From positions 248,001 to 312,000 of the forward strand of contig JAKLJX010000002.1 in the NCBI GenBank assembly GCA_023150945.1: a DNA stretch of 64,000 nucleotides. The letters run 5' to 3'. The position numbers and the translations under genes were made by a program. How positions within the stretch are numbered: the first letter of the stretch is position 1; each line of letters begins with the position of its first letter. Under the pieces are notes generated by a model. That model saw only the letters and a list, made by a program, of their open reading frames with translations. It ran no database searches and was not told the DNA's origin. This stretch comes from a bacterium. Lineage in GTDB: Bacteria; Zhuqueibacterota; Zhuqueibacteria; Zhuqueibacterales; Zhuqueibacteraceae. Positions 36,361-44,848 of this stretch are shown here, in pieces.

Positions 36361-37752
36361 ATGTCACCTCTCCTACGGTTTTCGCTCTGGTTGCTGCTCG
36401 GCGCGGGCGCTGTTCTGCAGGCCCAAAACATCCCCGCCAACATTGCAGTAGCGCCAAAAGTCACGACCACCTCGGTGAAAAACGATGCCGATGATCCGGC
36501 GATTTGGGTGCATCCCAGCCAGCCGTTCAAAAGCGTGATCATCGGCACGGACAAATCAGGCAGCAACTCTGGATTGTATGTGTGGGATATGAACGGCAAG
36601 CAATTGCAATTCGTGCCGGTCGAGGAGCCCAACAATGTCGATGTCCGCTCCGGCATTCGATTCGGCAATCGCACAGTGGACGTGGCGGTGACCAACATGC
36701 GGGCGCAACGCCAAATAAAGGTTTTCGAAATCAATCCCGCGGACGGCACATTGAGTGATTTGACCACCGCGGCCGGCATCAAAACGCCGGAGCTGCAAAC
36801 GCCCTATGGCCTGTGCCTGTACCGTCGCAATGACGGCGCGCTCTTCGTATTCGCCAGCAGCAAAGACGGCAGCTCACGCACCAACCTGCATCAATATCGC
36901 CTGCGACCGGATGGCGCCGGCAAAGTCAAGGGCGAGTACGTACGCGCTCTCGGCAACGGCATCATTCAAGACGTGGTGGAGGGCATGGCGGCCGACGATG
37001 CGCTCGGCTATCTCTACGCCGCGGAGGAGGGCCGGGCGGTGCGCAAATTCTACGCTGACCCGGCCTCGGGAAAAAGTGAACAGATCACCGCCTTTGCCAG
37101 CGATGACGGCATTGACGGCGATCGCGAAGGCGTGGCCGTCTACGGCTGCAGCGACGGCACCGGTTACATTTTGATATCCAGCCAGGGCAATACCACGGTG
37201 AAAGTGTATCGCCGCGAAGGCGAGAACGGCGATCCTCATAAACACACGCTGGTGACCACCATCGAAACCAAAGGCTCGTCCGAGACCGACGGGCTGGACG
37301 TCACCAACCGCCCGACCTCCGCGCAATTTCCACAGGGGCTGCTCGTCACGCATCATTCGCCGGGCAAGCAGTTCAATCTCTACGCCTGGGAAGACATTGC
37401 CCGCGACTATTTGACGGTGTGCATCGCCGGCGCGCCCGCCACCGCAGTTGCCGAGCAGGATTCCCGCTGGCCGGCGGCACTCACCCTGGCGCAAAACTTT
37501 CCCAATCCCTTCAATCCCGCCACGCAAATCCGCTTTCACCTTGCCGCGCCCGGCCGCGTGAATCTGGTGGTGTTCGATCTGCTGGGGCAGCGTGTGCGCA
37601 CGCTGGTCAGCGGCGAAAGGCCGGCAGGCGACGCTTGGGTGCAGTGGGATGGCCGCGACGAGGCCGGCGCACCGGTGGCCAGCGGCACCTATCTGTATCA
37701 ACTGCGCAGCGGCGAACAGGTTTTGCAGCGCAAACTCGTCTTGTTGCGCTGA
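36361..37752 (+). CDS. Secreted beta-propeller phytase with type IX sorting domain
   Basis: 463 residues from the ATG at 36361, with AGGAG eight bases upstream and a following signal peptide (LLRFSLWLLLGAGAVLQAQ); frame extension to 36106 is rejected. The body is a six-bladed BPP phytase: DADDPAIWVHP, SKPIIGTDKSGS-like sequence (here SVIIGTDKSGSNSGLYVWD), NNVDVR and DREGVAVYG, the last two belonging to the calcium-coordinating region. It releases phosphate from phytate (inositol hexaphosphate), using calcium. The C-terminus has LAQNFPNPFNPATQIRF, then VFDLLGQRVRTL and QRKLVLLR, a typical sorting domain, so the enzyme should be exported to the surface or medium. It fits a soil or sediment lifestyle where phytate is a phosphorus source. 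Confidence 0.9.
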   Translation: MSPLLRFSLWLLLGAGAVLQAQNIPANIAVAPKVTTTSVKNDADDPAIWVHPSQPFKSVIIGTDKSGSNSGLYVWDMNGKQLQFVPVEEPNNVDVRSGIRFGNRTVDVAVTNMRAQRQIKVFEINPADGTLSDLTTAAGIKTPELQTPYGLCLYRRNDGALFVFASSKDGSSRTNLHQYRLRPDGAGKVKGEYVRALGNGIIQDVVEGMAADDALGYLYAAEEGRAVRKFYADPASGKSEQITAFASDDGIDGDREGVAVYGCSDGTGYILISSQGNTTVKVYRREGENGDPHKHTLVTTIETKGSSETDGLDVTNRPTSAQFPQGLLVTHHSPGKQFNLYAWEDIARDYLTVCIAGAPATAVAEQDSRWPAALTLAQNFPNPFNPATQIRFHLAAPGRVNLVVFDLLGQRVRTLVSGERPAGDAWVQWDGRDEAGAPVASGTYLYQLRSGEQVLQRKLVLLR

Positions 37753-38026
37753 AGTGCGGCCACTGCGGCAGATTCGCAGCCGGCGCATCTACTGGTGAGC
37801 AGGTTGCGGCTGTGAATCTGCCGTTCCGCGTTGCATGTCGCGCATCTTTGCCATCTCCGCCAATTCCCGCCCTGCTTGCTGCCGCCTTTCATCGGCAGCG
37901 CCACCCTGCTGCTGTCGATACCAACCGGCAAAACGTGCTTGTGTCCCACTCCCTTTCCTGGTTATATTGACCGCGTGTTTGCCGAATCAACTCGGGCAGT
38001 CCTTCTTGACTTCAGCGGAGTGGATC

Positions 38027-39418
38027 ATGAATTATCGCATTGAAACCGACAGCATGGGGGAAATACAAGTGCCGGCCGACCGGTACTACGGTGCGCAAAC
38101 CGCGCGTTCGCTGCAGCACTTCAAGATCGGAAATGAGCGCATGCCGCGGGAATTGCTTTGGGCCTTCGGCATTCTCAAGAAGGCGGCCGCGCTGGTGAAT
38201 CACGAGCTGGGCCTGCTGCCCGCGGAAAAGGCCGGGCTGATCGTGCAGGCCGCCGAGGAAGTCATCGCCGGCAAGCTCGACGATCATTTTCCGCTGGTGG
38301 TGTGGCAAACCGGCAGCGGCACGCAGACCAACATGAATGTGAATGAAGTCATCTCGAATCGTGCCATCGAAATCAGCGGCGGCAAGCTGGGCAGCAAGAA
38401 GCCGGTTCATCCCAACGATGACGTCAACAAGGCGCAATCGTCCAATGACACGTTTCCCACGGCGATGCACATTGCCGCCGTGCATGAGGTGCAGCGCCGG
38501 CTGCTGCCCATGCTCACGCGCTTGCGCGACACCCTGGCCGTCAAAGCGGAAGCGTTCAAAGACGTCATCAAGATCGGACGCACGCATTTGATGGATGCCG
38601 TGCCGCTGACCCTCGGCCAGGAATTTTCCGGCTACGTGCGCCAGCTCGAGCAGGGTCTGCGCCGCGTTGATGCCGTGCTGCCGGACTTGTACGAACTGGC
38701 GCTCGGCGGCACGGCGGTGGGCACCGGCTTGAACACCCACCCCGAATTTGCCGTGAAGGCCGCCGCCAAAATCGCGGAGTTGACCGGCTATCCTTTCGTG
38801 AGCGCCGCCAACAAATTCGAAGCGCTCGCCAGCCACGATGCGCTGGTGATGGCCAGCGGGGCGTTGAAAACCATCGCGTGTGCGCTGATGAAAATCGCCA
38901 ACGACATTCGCTGGCTCGCCTCCGGCCCGCGCAGCGGCATCGGCGAAATCACGATTCCCGAAAACGAGCCGGGCAGCTCGATTATGCCGGGCAAGGTCAA
39001 TCCCACGCAATCGGAGGCGATGACGATGGTAGCGGCGCAGGTTTTGGGCAATGATGTGACCATCAACCTTGCCGGTGCGTCCGGCAATTTCGAGTTGAAC
39101 GTTTTCAAACCGGTGATCATCTACAATCTGTTGCAGTCCGTCCGGCTGCTGGCGGATGCCTGCGCGAGCTTCGAGGAACACTGCGCCGCCGGCATCGCAC
39201 CGAACCACCGCAACCTGCAAAAGCATTTGGAAAACTCGCTGATGCTGGTCACCGCCCTCAACCCGCATATCGGCTACGACAATGCCGCCAAGATCGCGAA
39301 GAAGGCGCATCAAGAGAACAAGACGCTGCGCGAAGCCGCTCTCGAGCTGGGTCTGTTGACCGCCGCGCAGTTTGACGCATTCGTCCGCCCCGAAAAAATG
39401 CTGGGCCCGGAGGCGTGA
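38027..39418 (+). CDS. fumC: Fumarate hydratase class II
   Basis: 463 residues from the ATG at 38027, with GGAG seven bases upstream; an extension to 37835 is not supported. Fumarase/aspartase family marks: [15 protein letters not shown] near residue 20, [21 protein letters not shown] near residue 95, [21 protein letters not shown] near residue 128, and the signature [17 protein letters not shown] near residue 315. [20 protein letters not shown] and GLNTHP favour fumarase over aspartase. It hydrates fumarate to malate in the TCA cycle. There are no other TCA genes beside it. Confidence 0.95.
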   Translation: MNYRIETDSMGEIQVPADRYYGAQTARSLQHFKIGNERMPRELLWAFGILKKAAALVNHELGLLPAEKAGLIVQAAEEVIAGKLDDHFPLVVWQTGSGTQTNMNVNEVISNRAIEISGGKLGSKKPVHPNDDVNKAQSSNDTFPTAMHIAAVHEVQRRLLPMLTRLRDTLAVKAEAFKDVIKIGRTHLMDAVPLTLGQEFSGYVRQLEQGLRRVDAVLPDLYELALGGTAVGTGLNTHPEFAVKAAAKIAELTGYPFVSAANKFEALASHDALVMASGALKTIACALMKIANDIRWLASGPRSGIGEITIPENEPGSSIMPGKVNPTQSEAMTMVAAQVLGNDVTINLAGASGNFELNVFKPVIIYNLLQSVRLLADACASFEEHCAAGIAPNHRNLQKHLENSLMLVTALNPHIGYDNAAKIAKKAHQENKTLREAALELGLLTAAQFDAFVRPEKMLGPEA

Positions 39419-39472
39419 CATGTTGATCGCCAGCGGCGCCCTTCATTCTGATCATCACCAACGGGATTTGTC

Positions 39473-39967
39473 ATGAGCGATGCCACCACCCTCTCCCGGC
39501 TTTTCCTGGAAGAAGCCCGCTTTCATCTGCTGCAACAATATTTGCCCTGGCTGCGCACCTGCCTGGCGCAATTGACCGAGGAAGACATTTGGTGGCGGCC
39601 CAACGCCGGCAGCAACAGCGCCGGCAATCTCATTCTGCATTTGTGCGGCAACGTGCGGCAATGGGTCATGCACGGCCTCGCCGGCCGGCCGGAGGTGCGC
39701 GCACGCGATGCCGAGTTTGCGGCCTCCGGCCCGCTGCCCAAAGCGGAATTGCTGCAGCAACTCGAGGCAACCCTGGCGGAAGCCGAGGCCGTGCTGCAGC
39801 AGCTCGCGGCGGCCGATCTGGCACAGCCGCGCCGCATCCAGGGCTTCGATCAAACCGTGCTGAGCGCGGTTTTCCACGTGGTCGAACACTTTTCCTATCA
39901 CACCGGGCAAATTATCTATTTGACCAAGTTGCGCACCGGTGTGGATTTGAAGTTTTGGAATCTCTAG
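39473..39967 (+). CDS. DinB-superfamily protein (DUF1572-like)
   Basis: 164 residues of the DinB/YfiT four-helix fold. WRPNAGSNSAGNLILHLCGNVRQWVM contains one conserved His, and VVEHFSYHTGQIIYLTKL near the C-terminus supplies the other His residues of the presumed metal triad. Family members are metal-binding and often thiol-transferase-like, but few have known substrates. Its ATG follows fumC by about 50 bases on the same strand, so co-transcription is possible, with no metabolic link visible. Function unknown beyond fold. Confidence 0.85.
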   Translation: MSDATTLSRLFLEEARFHLLQQYLPWLRTCLAQLTEEDIWWRPNAGSNSAGNLILHLCGNVRQWVMHGLAGRPEVRARDAEFAASGPLPKAELLQQLEATLAEAEAVLQQLAAADLAQPRRIQGFDQTVLSAVFHVVEHFSYHTGQIIYLTKLRTGVDLKFWNL

Positions 39968-40466
39968 GCGCGTGGCGTTTCAAACTCGAATTGGGATTCT
40001 GTGAGATCGTTGTCCACAAAGCAGACACTTGATCCGCAGAGACGTGGTGCGCGCACAGTTGTCGTCTCACCCGTGCGAGCCGGAGCCAAAGCAGGCAAAC
40101 CCGCTCGCAAAGGTGCAATGGCAGGCACAGAAAAGATTCGAATTTTGTCTTGCATGATTGCCGGCAGCAAATGGTTGGGAATTCTTTGCGAACCTTTGCG
40201 GTGTTGCGTTTCTGCGGAGAGCTTGTGGTGTGAATGACGCTGCCGTGTCATTCGCCTCAAAAGCTCTCCGCGAAGACCGCGGAGAAGGACTCTCTTGATT
40301 TTAAGACTTTGCGCTCTCCGCGTCTCCGCGGTTCATATGCTTACTTTGTGGTTGAGAATCTTTCAGAATCTTATTCTGACTTTGCGCGCCCAATGCCTAA
40401 TCCTGCTCCGCCGGCAATTCCTGCGGCAGAGTAATTCCCAAGAACTTATTCATCGAGGTTGCCGCC
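39968..40466. other. Intergenic region made of paired family A repeats
   Basis: About 500 bases between the DinB-like gene and nagB. Most is two inverted copies of the family A repeat (39985-40385). The last 60 bases lead into nagB and hold GAGG eight bases before its ATG. No gene is seen. Confidence 0.6.
39985..40385. repeat. Two family A repeats in inverted orientation
   Basis: The copy on the right, 40246-40380 (reverse strand), holds TTCGCCTCAAAAGCTCTCCG, GACCGCGGAGAAGGACTCTC, CTCCGCGTCTCCGCGG and CTTTGTGGTTGAGAATC. The left copy (39990-40240) has TCCACAAAGCAGACAC and CCGCAGAGACG, about 130 unrelated bases, then TTTGCGAACCTTTGCGGTG and TCTGCGGAGAGC. They meet at the palindrome GAATGAC-GCTGCCGT-GTCATTC (40232-40253). 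Confidence 0.75.
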
Positions 40467-41210
40467 ATGCTGGTCCACATCAAAGAGAACTATGAGGAAC
40501 TCAGCGCCACCGGCGCGCAGATCGTCGCGCAGTTGGTGCGCCGGAAACCGGACTGCGTGCTCGGTTTCGCCACCGGCGGGACGCCGCTGGGCATGTACAA
40601 AGAACTGATTCGCCTGCACCAATACGAAGGCCTGGACTTCTCGAAGGTCACGACTTTCAATTTGGACGAGTATGTCGGCCTGCCGCCCGAGCATGACCAG
40701 AGCTATCACTATTTCATGTGGGAGAATCTGTTCAAGCACATCAACGTCGACCGGCGTTACGTGCACCTGCCGATGGGCATGGCGCAGGACGTGGCGGCGC
40801 ACTGCGAATGGTATGAGGAGCGCATCAAAAAGGCGGGCGGGATCGATCTGCAAATTTTGGGGATCGGCGCGAACGGCCATATCGCGTTCAACGAGCCCGG
40901 CTCCTCGCTCGGCTCACGCACGCGCATCAAAACACTCACCGGCACGACGCGCGAAGCCAATGCGCGGTTCTTCAAAACGCCCGATGAAGTGCCGAAGTTC
41001 GCGATCACCATGGGCGTCGGCACCATCATGGATGCGAAACAGTTGCTCCTGCTCGCCAGCGGCGAAGGCAAAGCAAACGCGATTGCCGCCACTTGCGAGG
41101 GTGCCCTCACCGCCGCCTGCCCCGCCTCGATCGTGCAACTGCACCGTTATGCATTTGTGATCGTCGACCAAGCCGCAGCGTCAAAACTGCGAATGACCTA
41201 CACGGACTGA
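40467..41210 (+). CDS. nagB: Glucosamine-6-phosphate deaminase
   Basis: 247 residues, a usual NagB length. LGFATGGTPLGMYKELIRLH (phosphate loop), TFNLDEYVGLPPEHDQSYHYFM and LGIGANGHIAFNEPGSSLGSRTR are all family hallmarks, the last containing the catalytic His/Glu region. TMGVGTIMDAKQLLLLASG follows. It converts glucosamine-6-phosphate to fructose-6-phosphate and ammonia, in amino-sugar breakdown. nagA or transport genes are not adjacent. Confident. Confidence 0.96.
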   Translation: MLVHIKENYEELSATGAQIVAQLVRRKPDCVLGFATGGTPLGMYKELIRLHQYEGLDFSKVTTFNLDEYVGLPPEHDQSYHYFMWENLFKHINVDRRYVHLPMGMAQDVAAHCEWYEERIKKAGGIDLQILGIGANGHIAFNEPGSSLGSRTRIKTLTGTTREANARFFKTPDEVPKFAITMGVGTIMDAKQLLLLASGEGKANAIAATCEGALTAACPASIVQLHRYAFVIVDQAAASKLRMTYTD

Positions 41211-41324
41211 CAACCGGAGAACTCCGGGAGGCCTTTGAGTATAACAGCAGCAGCGGCTGCATTTTCCATGACAAGCACGCAGCAGGCATATCATTCAACC
41301 CCTTTCCACGAGAGGAGGCAGTAG

Positions 41325-44153
41325 ATGCGATTTACCAAATTTGCCGCGGTGTGGCTGGCCGTGGCGCTGAGTCTCACCGGCTTGCAGGCCGGAGAAAAGC
41401 CGGCGTTGAAAATCGCCTATGAAAAGTACAAACTCGACAACGGCCTGGAAGTCATTCTCCATGCGGACCAGTCGGATCCCATCGTGGCGGTGGCCATTTT
41501 CTACCATGTCGGCTCCAACCGCGAGGAGAAGGGCCGCACCGGTTTCGCGCATTTGTTCGAACACATGCTGTTTCAAGAGTCGCAACACGTGGGGCAGGAT
41601 CAATTCTTCAAGAAGATTCAGGGCGTCGGCGGCACGCTCAACGGCTTCACCAATCACGACTTCACCGGCTATTTCGAAATCGTGCCGCGGAACAATTTGG
41701 AAATGTGCCTGTGGCTGGAGTCGGACCGCATGGGCTATCTGCTGCCCACGGTGACGGCCGCGGCGTTTGCCAATCAACAGGAGGTGGTGCAAAACGAGAA
41801 GCGGCAGCGCGTCGACAACGTGCCTTACGGCCACACCAGCTACGTCATTCACAAACTGCTCTTCCCGGAAGATCATCCCTACAACTGGCAGGTCATCGGC
41901 TCGTTCGAGGATCTCAAAAACGCCACGCTGGCAGACGTGCGGCAATTCTTCAAGAAATGGTACGGGCCCAACAACGCCACCCTGGTGGTGGCCGGCGATT
42001 TCGACCGGGCACAGGCGCAGCAGTGGATCGCGAAATATTTCGGCGAGCTGCCCTCGCCGCCGCCGGTTGCCGATCCCCAGCCCATGCCGGTGAGCCTGGA
42101 ACAAACCAAACGCGCGTTTCACGAGGACAACTTTGCCCGCTCACCGGAACTGACCATGACGTTCCCCACCGTCCAGCAGTATCACAAAGACGCCTATGCG
42201 CTGGAACTGCTGGGTGAGCTGCTTGCCAGCGGCAAGAAGGCGCCGCTCTACAAAGTGATCGTCGAGGAGAAGAAGCTCGCGCCCGCAGCCCCGGCCTATC
42301 AACGCAGCATGGAAATGACCGGCTACTTTCAATGCCGCGTGCGCACCTTTCCCGATAAGAATTTGACCGAGGTCGAAAAAGCCATTCACGAAGCCTTTGC
42401 GCGTTTCGAGCAGGAGAAATTCACCGCGCAGGATCTGGCGCGCATCAAAGCCAGAACCGAAACCGATTTCTACAACGGCATTGCCAGCATTCTGAACAAG
42501 GCTTTTCAGCTTGCCACCTACAACGAGCTGGCCGGCTCGCCGGATTTCCTCACGCAGGATATTCAAAACTCGCTGGCCGTCACTTCGGAAGACATCTGGC
42601 GCGTCTACAATCAGTATCTCAAAGACAAACCCTACGTGCTGACCAGCTTCGTGCCGCAAGGCAAAGTGGACTTGGTGGCGGAAAACTCGGAACGCTTCGC
42701 GGTAGTGGAAGAGGCGATCACCGCGGCGCAGGCAGCCACGCCGGCCGCGGCTGCGGCAGCCGCACCAGTGGAAAAACTGCCCTCGAGTTTCGATCGCTCC
42801 GTCGAGCCGCCGGCCGGCCAGCCGCCCGCGCTCACGCTGCCGAAGATCTGGACGCATACGCTCAAGAACGGCTTGCGCATCTACGGCATCGAGCACAAGG
42901 AGCTGCCGCTCGTCGATTTTTCCCTCACCCTCAAAGGCGGCATGCTGCTGGATGAACCCGGCAAAGTCGGGGTGGCAAATCTGATGACCGACATCATGAT
43001 GGAAGGCACCAAGAACAAAACGCCGCTGGAACTCCAGGAAGCCATCGAGGCGCTGGGCGCCACCATCAGAATGAGCACCGCGGACGAAACCATCGTCATT
43101 CAGGCGAACACGCTTTCTGCCAAGCTCGAGCAGACCTATGCGCTCTTCGAGGAAATGCTGCTGGCGCCGCGCTGGGATGAAAAGGAATTTGCCCGTATCA
43201 AGCAGGAAACCATCGAGACCATCAACCGCCGCAATGTCGATCCCGCCAGTGTGGCGGAAAAAGTGCATCGCAAACTAATCTACGGCCCCGGCCATATTCT
43301 TTCCCATCCCACGCTGGGCGAGCCGGCAGTGGTCGAGAAAATCACCCTTGCCGATTTGAAGGCATTCTACGAGCGCAATTACTCGCCCTCGGTTTCCCAC
43401 ATCGCCGTGGTGGGCAACCTCTCGCAGGAAAAGGCCATCAAGCTGTTTTCCGCGCTGGAGCGGAAGTGGCCGGCGCAGGAAGTGAAGTTCACCGACTATC
43501 CCGTGCCGCCGCCGGTGGAGAAATCGCGTCTGTACTTCGTGGACATGCCGGGCGCGAAACAATCGCAGATTCGCATCGGCTATCTGGCGCTGCCCTACAC
43601 CCATCCCGACTACTACGCGGCGACGGTGATGAATTACAAACTGGGCGGCAGCTTCAACGGCATTTTGAATCTCATTCTCCGTGAGGAAAAGGGCTACACC
43701 TACGGCGCGCGCTCGACCTTCATTGGCGCCAGTGTCCCCGGCCCCTTCGTGGCCTATGCCGGTGTGCGCTCGAACGCCACACTGGAGTCCGTGCAAATTT
43801 TCAAAGACGAGATGGCGAAGTATCGCCAGGGCCTTGCCGACGAGGATTTCGCCTTCACCAAGAGCGCGCTGCTCAACGCCAATGCGCTGCGTTTCGAAAC
43901 GCTGGGCGCGCTGCGCGGCATGCTCGATCAAATCGCGCTCTACGGCCTGCCGTTCGATTACATCAAGCAGCAGGAAAGAACGGTGGCGGAGATGAGCAAA
44001 GCCCGGCACCAGGCGCTGGCGCAGCAATATGTCGATCCCGAGCGCATGATCTATCTCGTCGTGGGCGATGCCGCCACCCAACTGGAGGGCCTCAAGCAGT
44101 TGGGTTTGGGCGATCCGATTTTGTTGGATCAAGACGGCAATCCCGTGAACTGA
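41325..44153 (+). CDS. M16-family zinc metalloprotease, two units in one chain, secreted
   Basis: 942 residues. GAGGAGG precedes the ATG by a few bases, and the N-terminus is a signal peptide (FAAVWLAVALSLTGLQAG). The first M16 unit is catalytic: inverted zinc motif HLFEH (76-80), with the downstream glutamate in QQEVVQNEKRQRVDN. The second unit (from about residue 500, after an Ala/Pro linker) lacks HxxEH but keeps the substrate-binding region REEKGYTYGARSTF. The two-units-in-one design resembles pitrilysin-type or zymogen-like M16 proteins, in contrast to two-gene PqqL-type systems. It likely degrades peptides in the periplasm. A strong hairpin follows at 44171-44214. Confidence 0.92.
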   Translation: MRFTKFAAVWLAVALSLTGLQAGEKPALKIAYEKYKLDNGLEVILHADQSDPIVAVAIFYHVGSNREEKGRTGFAHLFEHMLFQESQHVGQDQFFKKIQGVGGTLNGFTNHDFTGYFEIVPRNNLEMCLWLESDRMGYLLPTVTAAAFANQQEVVQNEKRQRVDNVPYGHTSYVIHKLLFPEDHPYNWQVIGSFEDLKNATLADVRQFFKKWYGPNNATLVVAGDFDRAQAQQWIAKYFGELPSPPPVADPQPMPVSLEQTKRAFHEDNFARSPELTMTFPTVQQYHKDAYALELLGELLASGKKAPLYKVIVEEKKLAPAAPAYQRSMEMTGYFQCRVRTFPDKNLTEVEKAIHEAFARFEQEKFTAQDLARIKARTETDFYNGIASILNKAFQLATYNELAGSPDFLTQDIQNSLAVTSEDIWRVYNQYLKDKPYVLTSFVPQGKVDLVAENSERFAVVEEAITAAQAATPAAAAAAAPVEKLPSSFDRSVEPPAGQPPALTLPKIWTHTLKNGLRIYGIEHKELPLVDFSLTLKGGMLLDEPGKVGVANLMTDIMMEGTKNKTPLELQEAIEALGATIRMSTADETIVIQANTLSAKLEQTYALFEEMLLAPRWDEKEFARIKQETIETINRRNVDPASVAEKVHRKLIYGPGHILSHPTLGEPAVVEKITLADLKAFYERNYSPSVSHIAVVGNLSQEKAIKLFSALERKWPAQEVKFTDYPVPPPVEKSRLYFVDMPGAKQSQIRIGYLALPYTHPDYYAATVMNYKLGGSFNGILNLILREEKGYTYGARSTFIGASVPGPFVAYAGVRSNATLESVQIFKDEMAKYRQGLADEDFAFTKSALLNANALRFETLGALRGMLDQIALYGLPFDYIKQQERTVAEMSKARHQALAQQYVDPERMIYLVVGDAATQLEGLKQLGLGDPILLDQDGNPVN

Positions 44154-44170
44154 GAACAGTCGCAAACAAT

Positions 44171-44214
44171 GCCGGGCGGGCGCGCGTGCAACGGAACCGC
44201 CGCGCCCGCCCGGC
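44171..44214 (+). terminator. GC-rich terminator-like hairpin after M16 gene
   Basis: Perfect 14-bp stem GCCGGGCGGGCGCG / CGCGCCCGCCCGGC with a 16-base loop, followed by TTGACTT. It starts 17 bases after the M16 stop. The T-tract is weak, so it may only stabilise the mRNA end or pause polymerase. Confidence 0.6.
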
Positions 44215-44238
44215 TTGACTTCCACTCATGGGGCAACC

Positions 44239-44784
44239 ATGCAGAGAATCTGTCGCCTGGTTTTGTTTGCGCTGCTTGCACCTTTGGTGGCAGCAGCGCA
44301 GCACCAGCATTCGCCGTACGCCGGCCAGCAACGGCGCAGCCTGAAAGCGCTGTCGCCCGCGGAGATTCAAATGTATCACGAGGGCCACGGGATGGGCTTG
44401 GCCAAGGCCGCGGAATTGAACCACTATCCCGGCCCGAAACACGTGTTGGAATTGGCCCAGCAGCTCGAGCTCTCCGCGGCGCAGTCGGCACAAACGCAGA
44501 AGGCGTACGACAAAATGCACGCGCAAGCCGTGCGGCTGGGCAAGCTGATCGTTGCCAATGAACAGGCGTTGGACAGCCTCTTTGCGGCGCAAAAGATCAC
44601 CGCAAGCCAGTTGCGCACGCTGGTCACCGCGATCGCCACCTGGCAGGGCGAATTGCGGCTCACGCATCTGCAGGCGCATCTGGAAATGAAAGAGATTCTC
44701 TCCTCGGCGCAAGTGGCGAAGTATGACGAGCTGCGGGGCTATGCCAAAGGCGCTCCGCCGCAGCATCATCAAAAAATGCACTAG
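44239..44784 (+). CDS. Periplasmic Spy/CpxP-like protein
   Basis: 181 residues from the ATG at 44239, after which a signal peptide appears (CRLVLFALLAPLVAAAQ). The rest is helical, with His-rich ends (QHQHSPYAG and PPQHHQKMH). The segment LELAQQLELSAAQSAQTQKAYDKM followed later by LRLTHLQAHLEMKEILSSAQVAKYDEL is in the style of Spy/CpxP or heavy-metal-resistance proteins, where two such helices form a chaperone cradle. The His clusters suggest metal binding. It may be transcribed with the phosphoesterase gene that follows 64 bases later. The family assignment is probable rather than firm. Confidence 0.7.
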   Translation: MQRICRLVLFALLAPLVAAAQHQHSPYAGQQRRSLKALSPAEIQMYHEGHGMGLAKAAELNHYPGPKHVLELAQQLELSAAQSAQTQKAYDKMHAQAVRLGKLIVANEQALDSLFAAQKITASQLRTLVTAIATWQGELRLTHLQAHLEMKEILSSAQVAKYDELRGYAKGAPPQHHQKMH

Positions 44785-44848
44785 CGGGCCGTTGTGCCGT
44801 GGGGTCGTGTCGAAACACCTGGCAGCGACGCAATCCTCCTCAATACTC

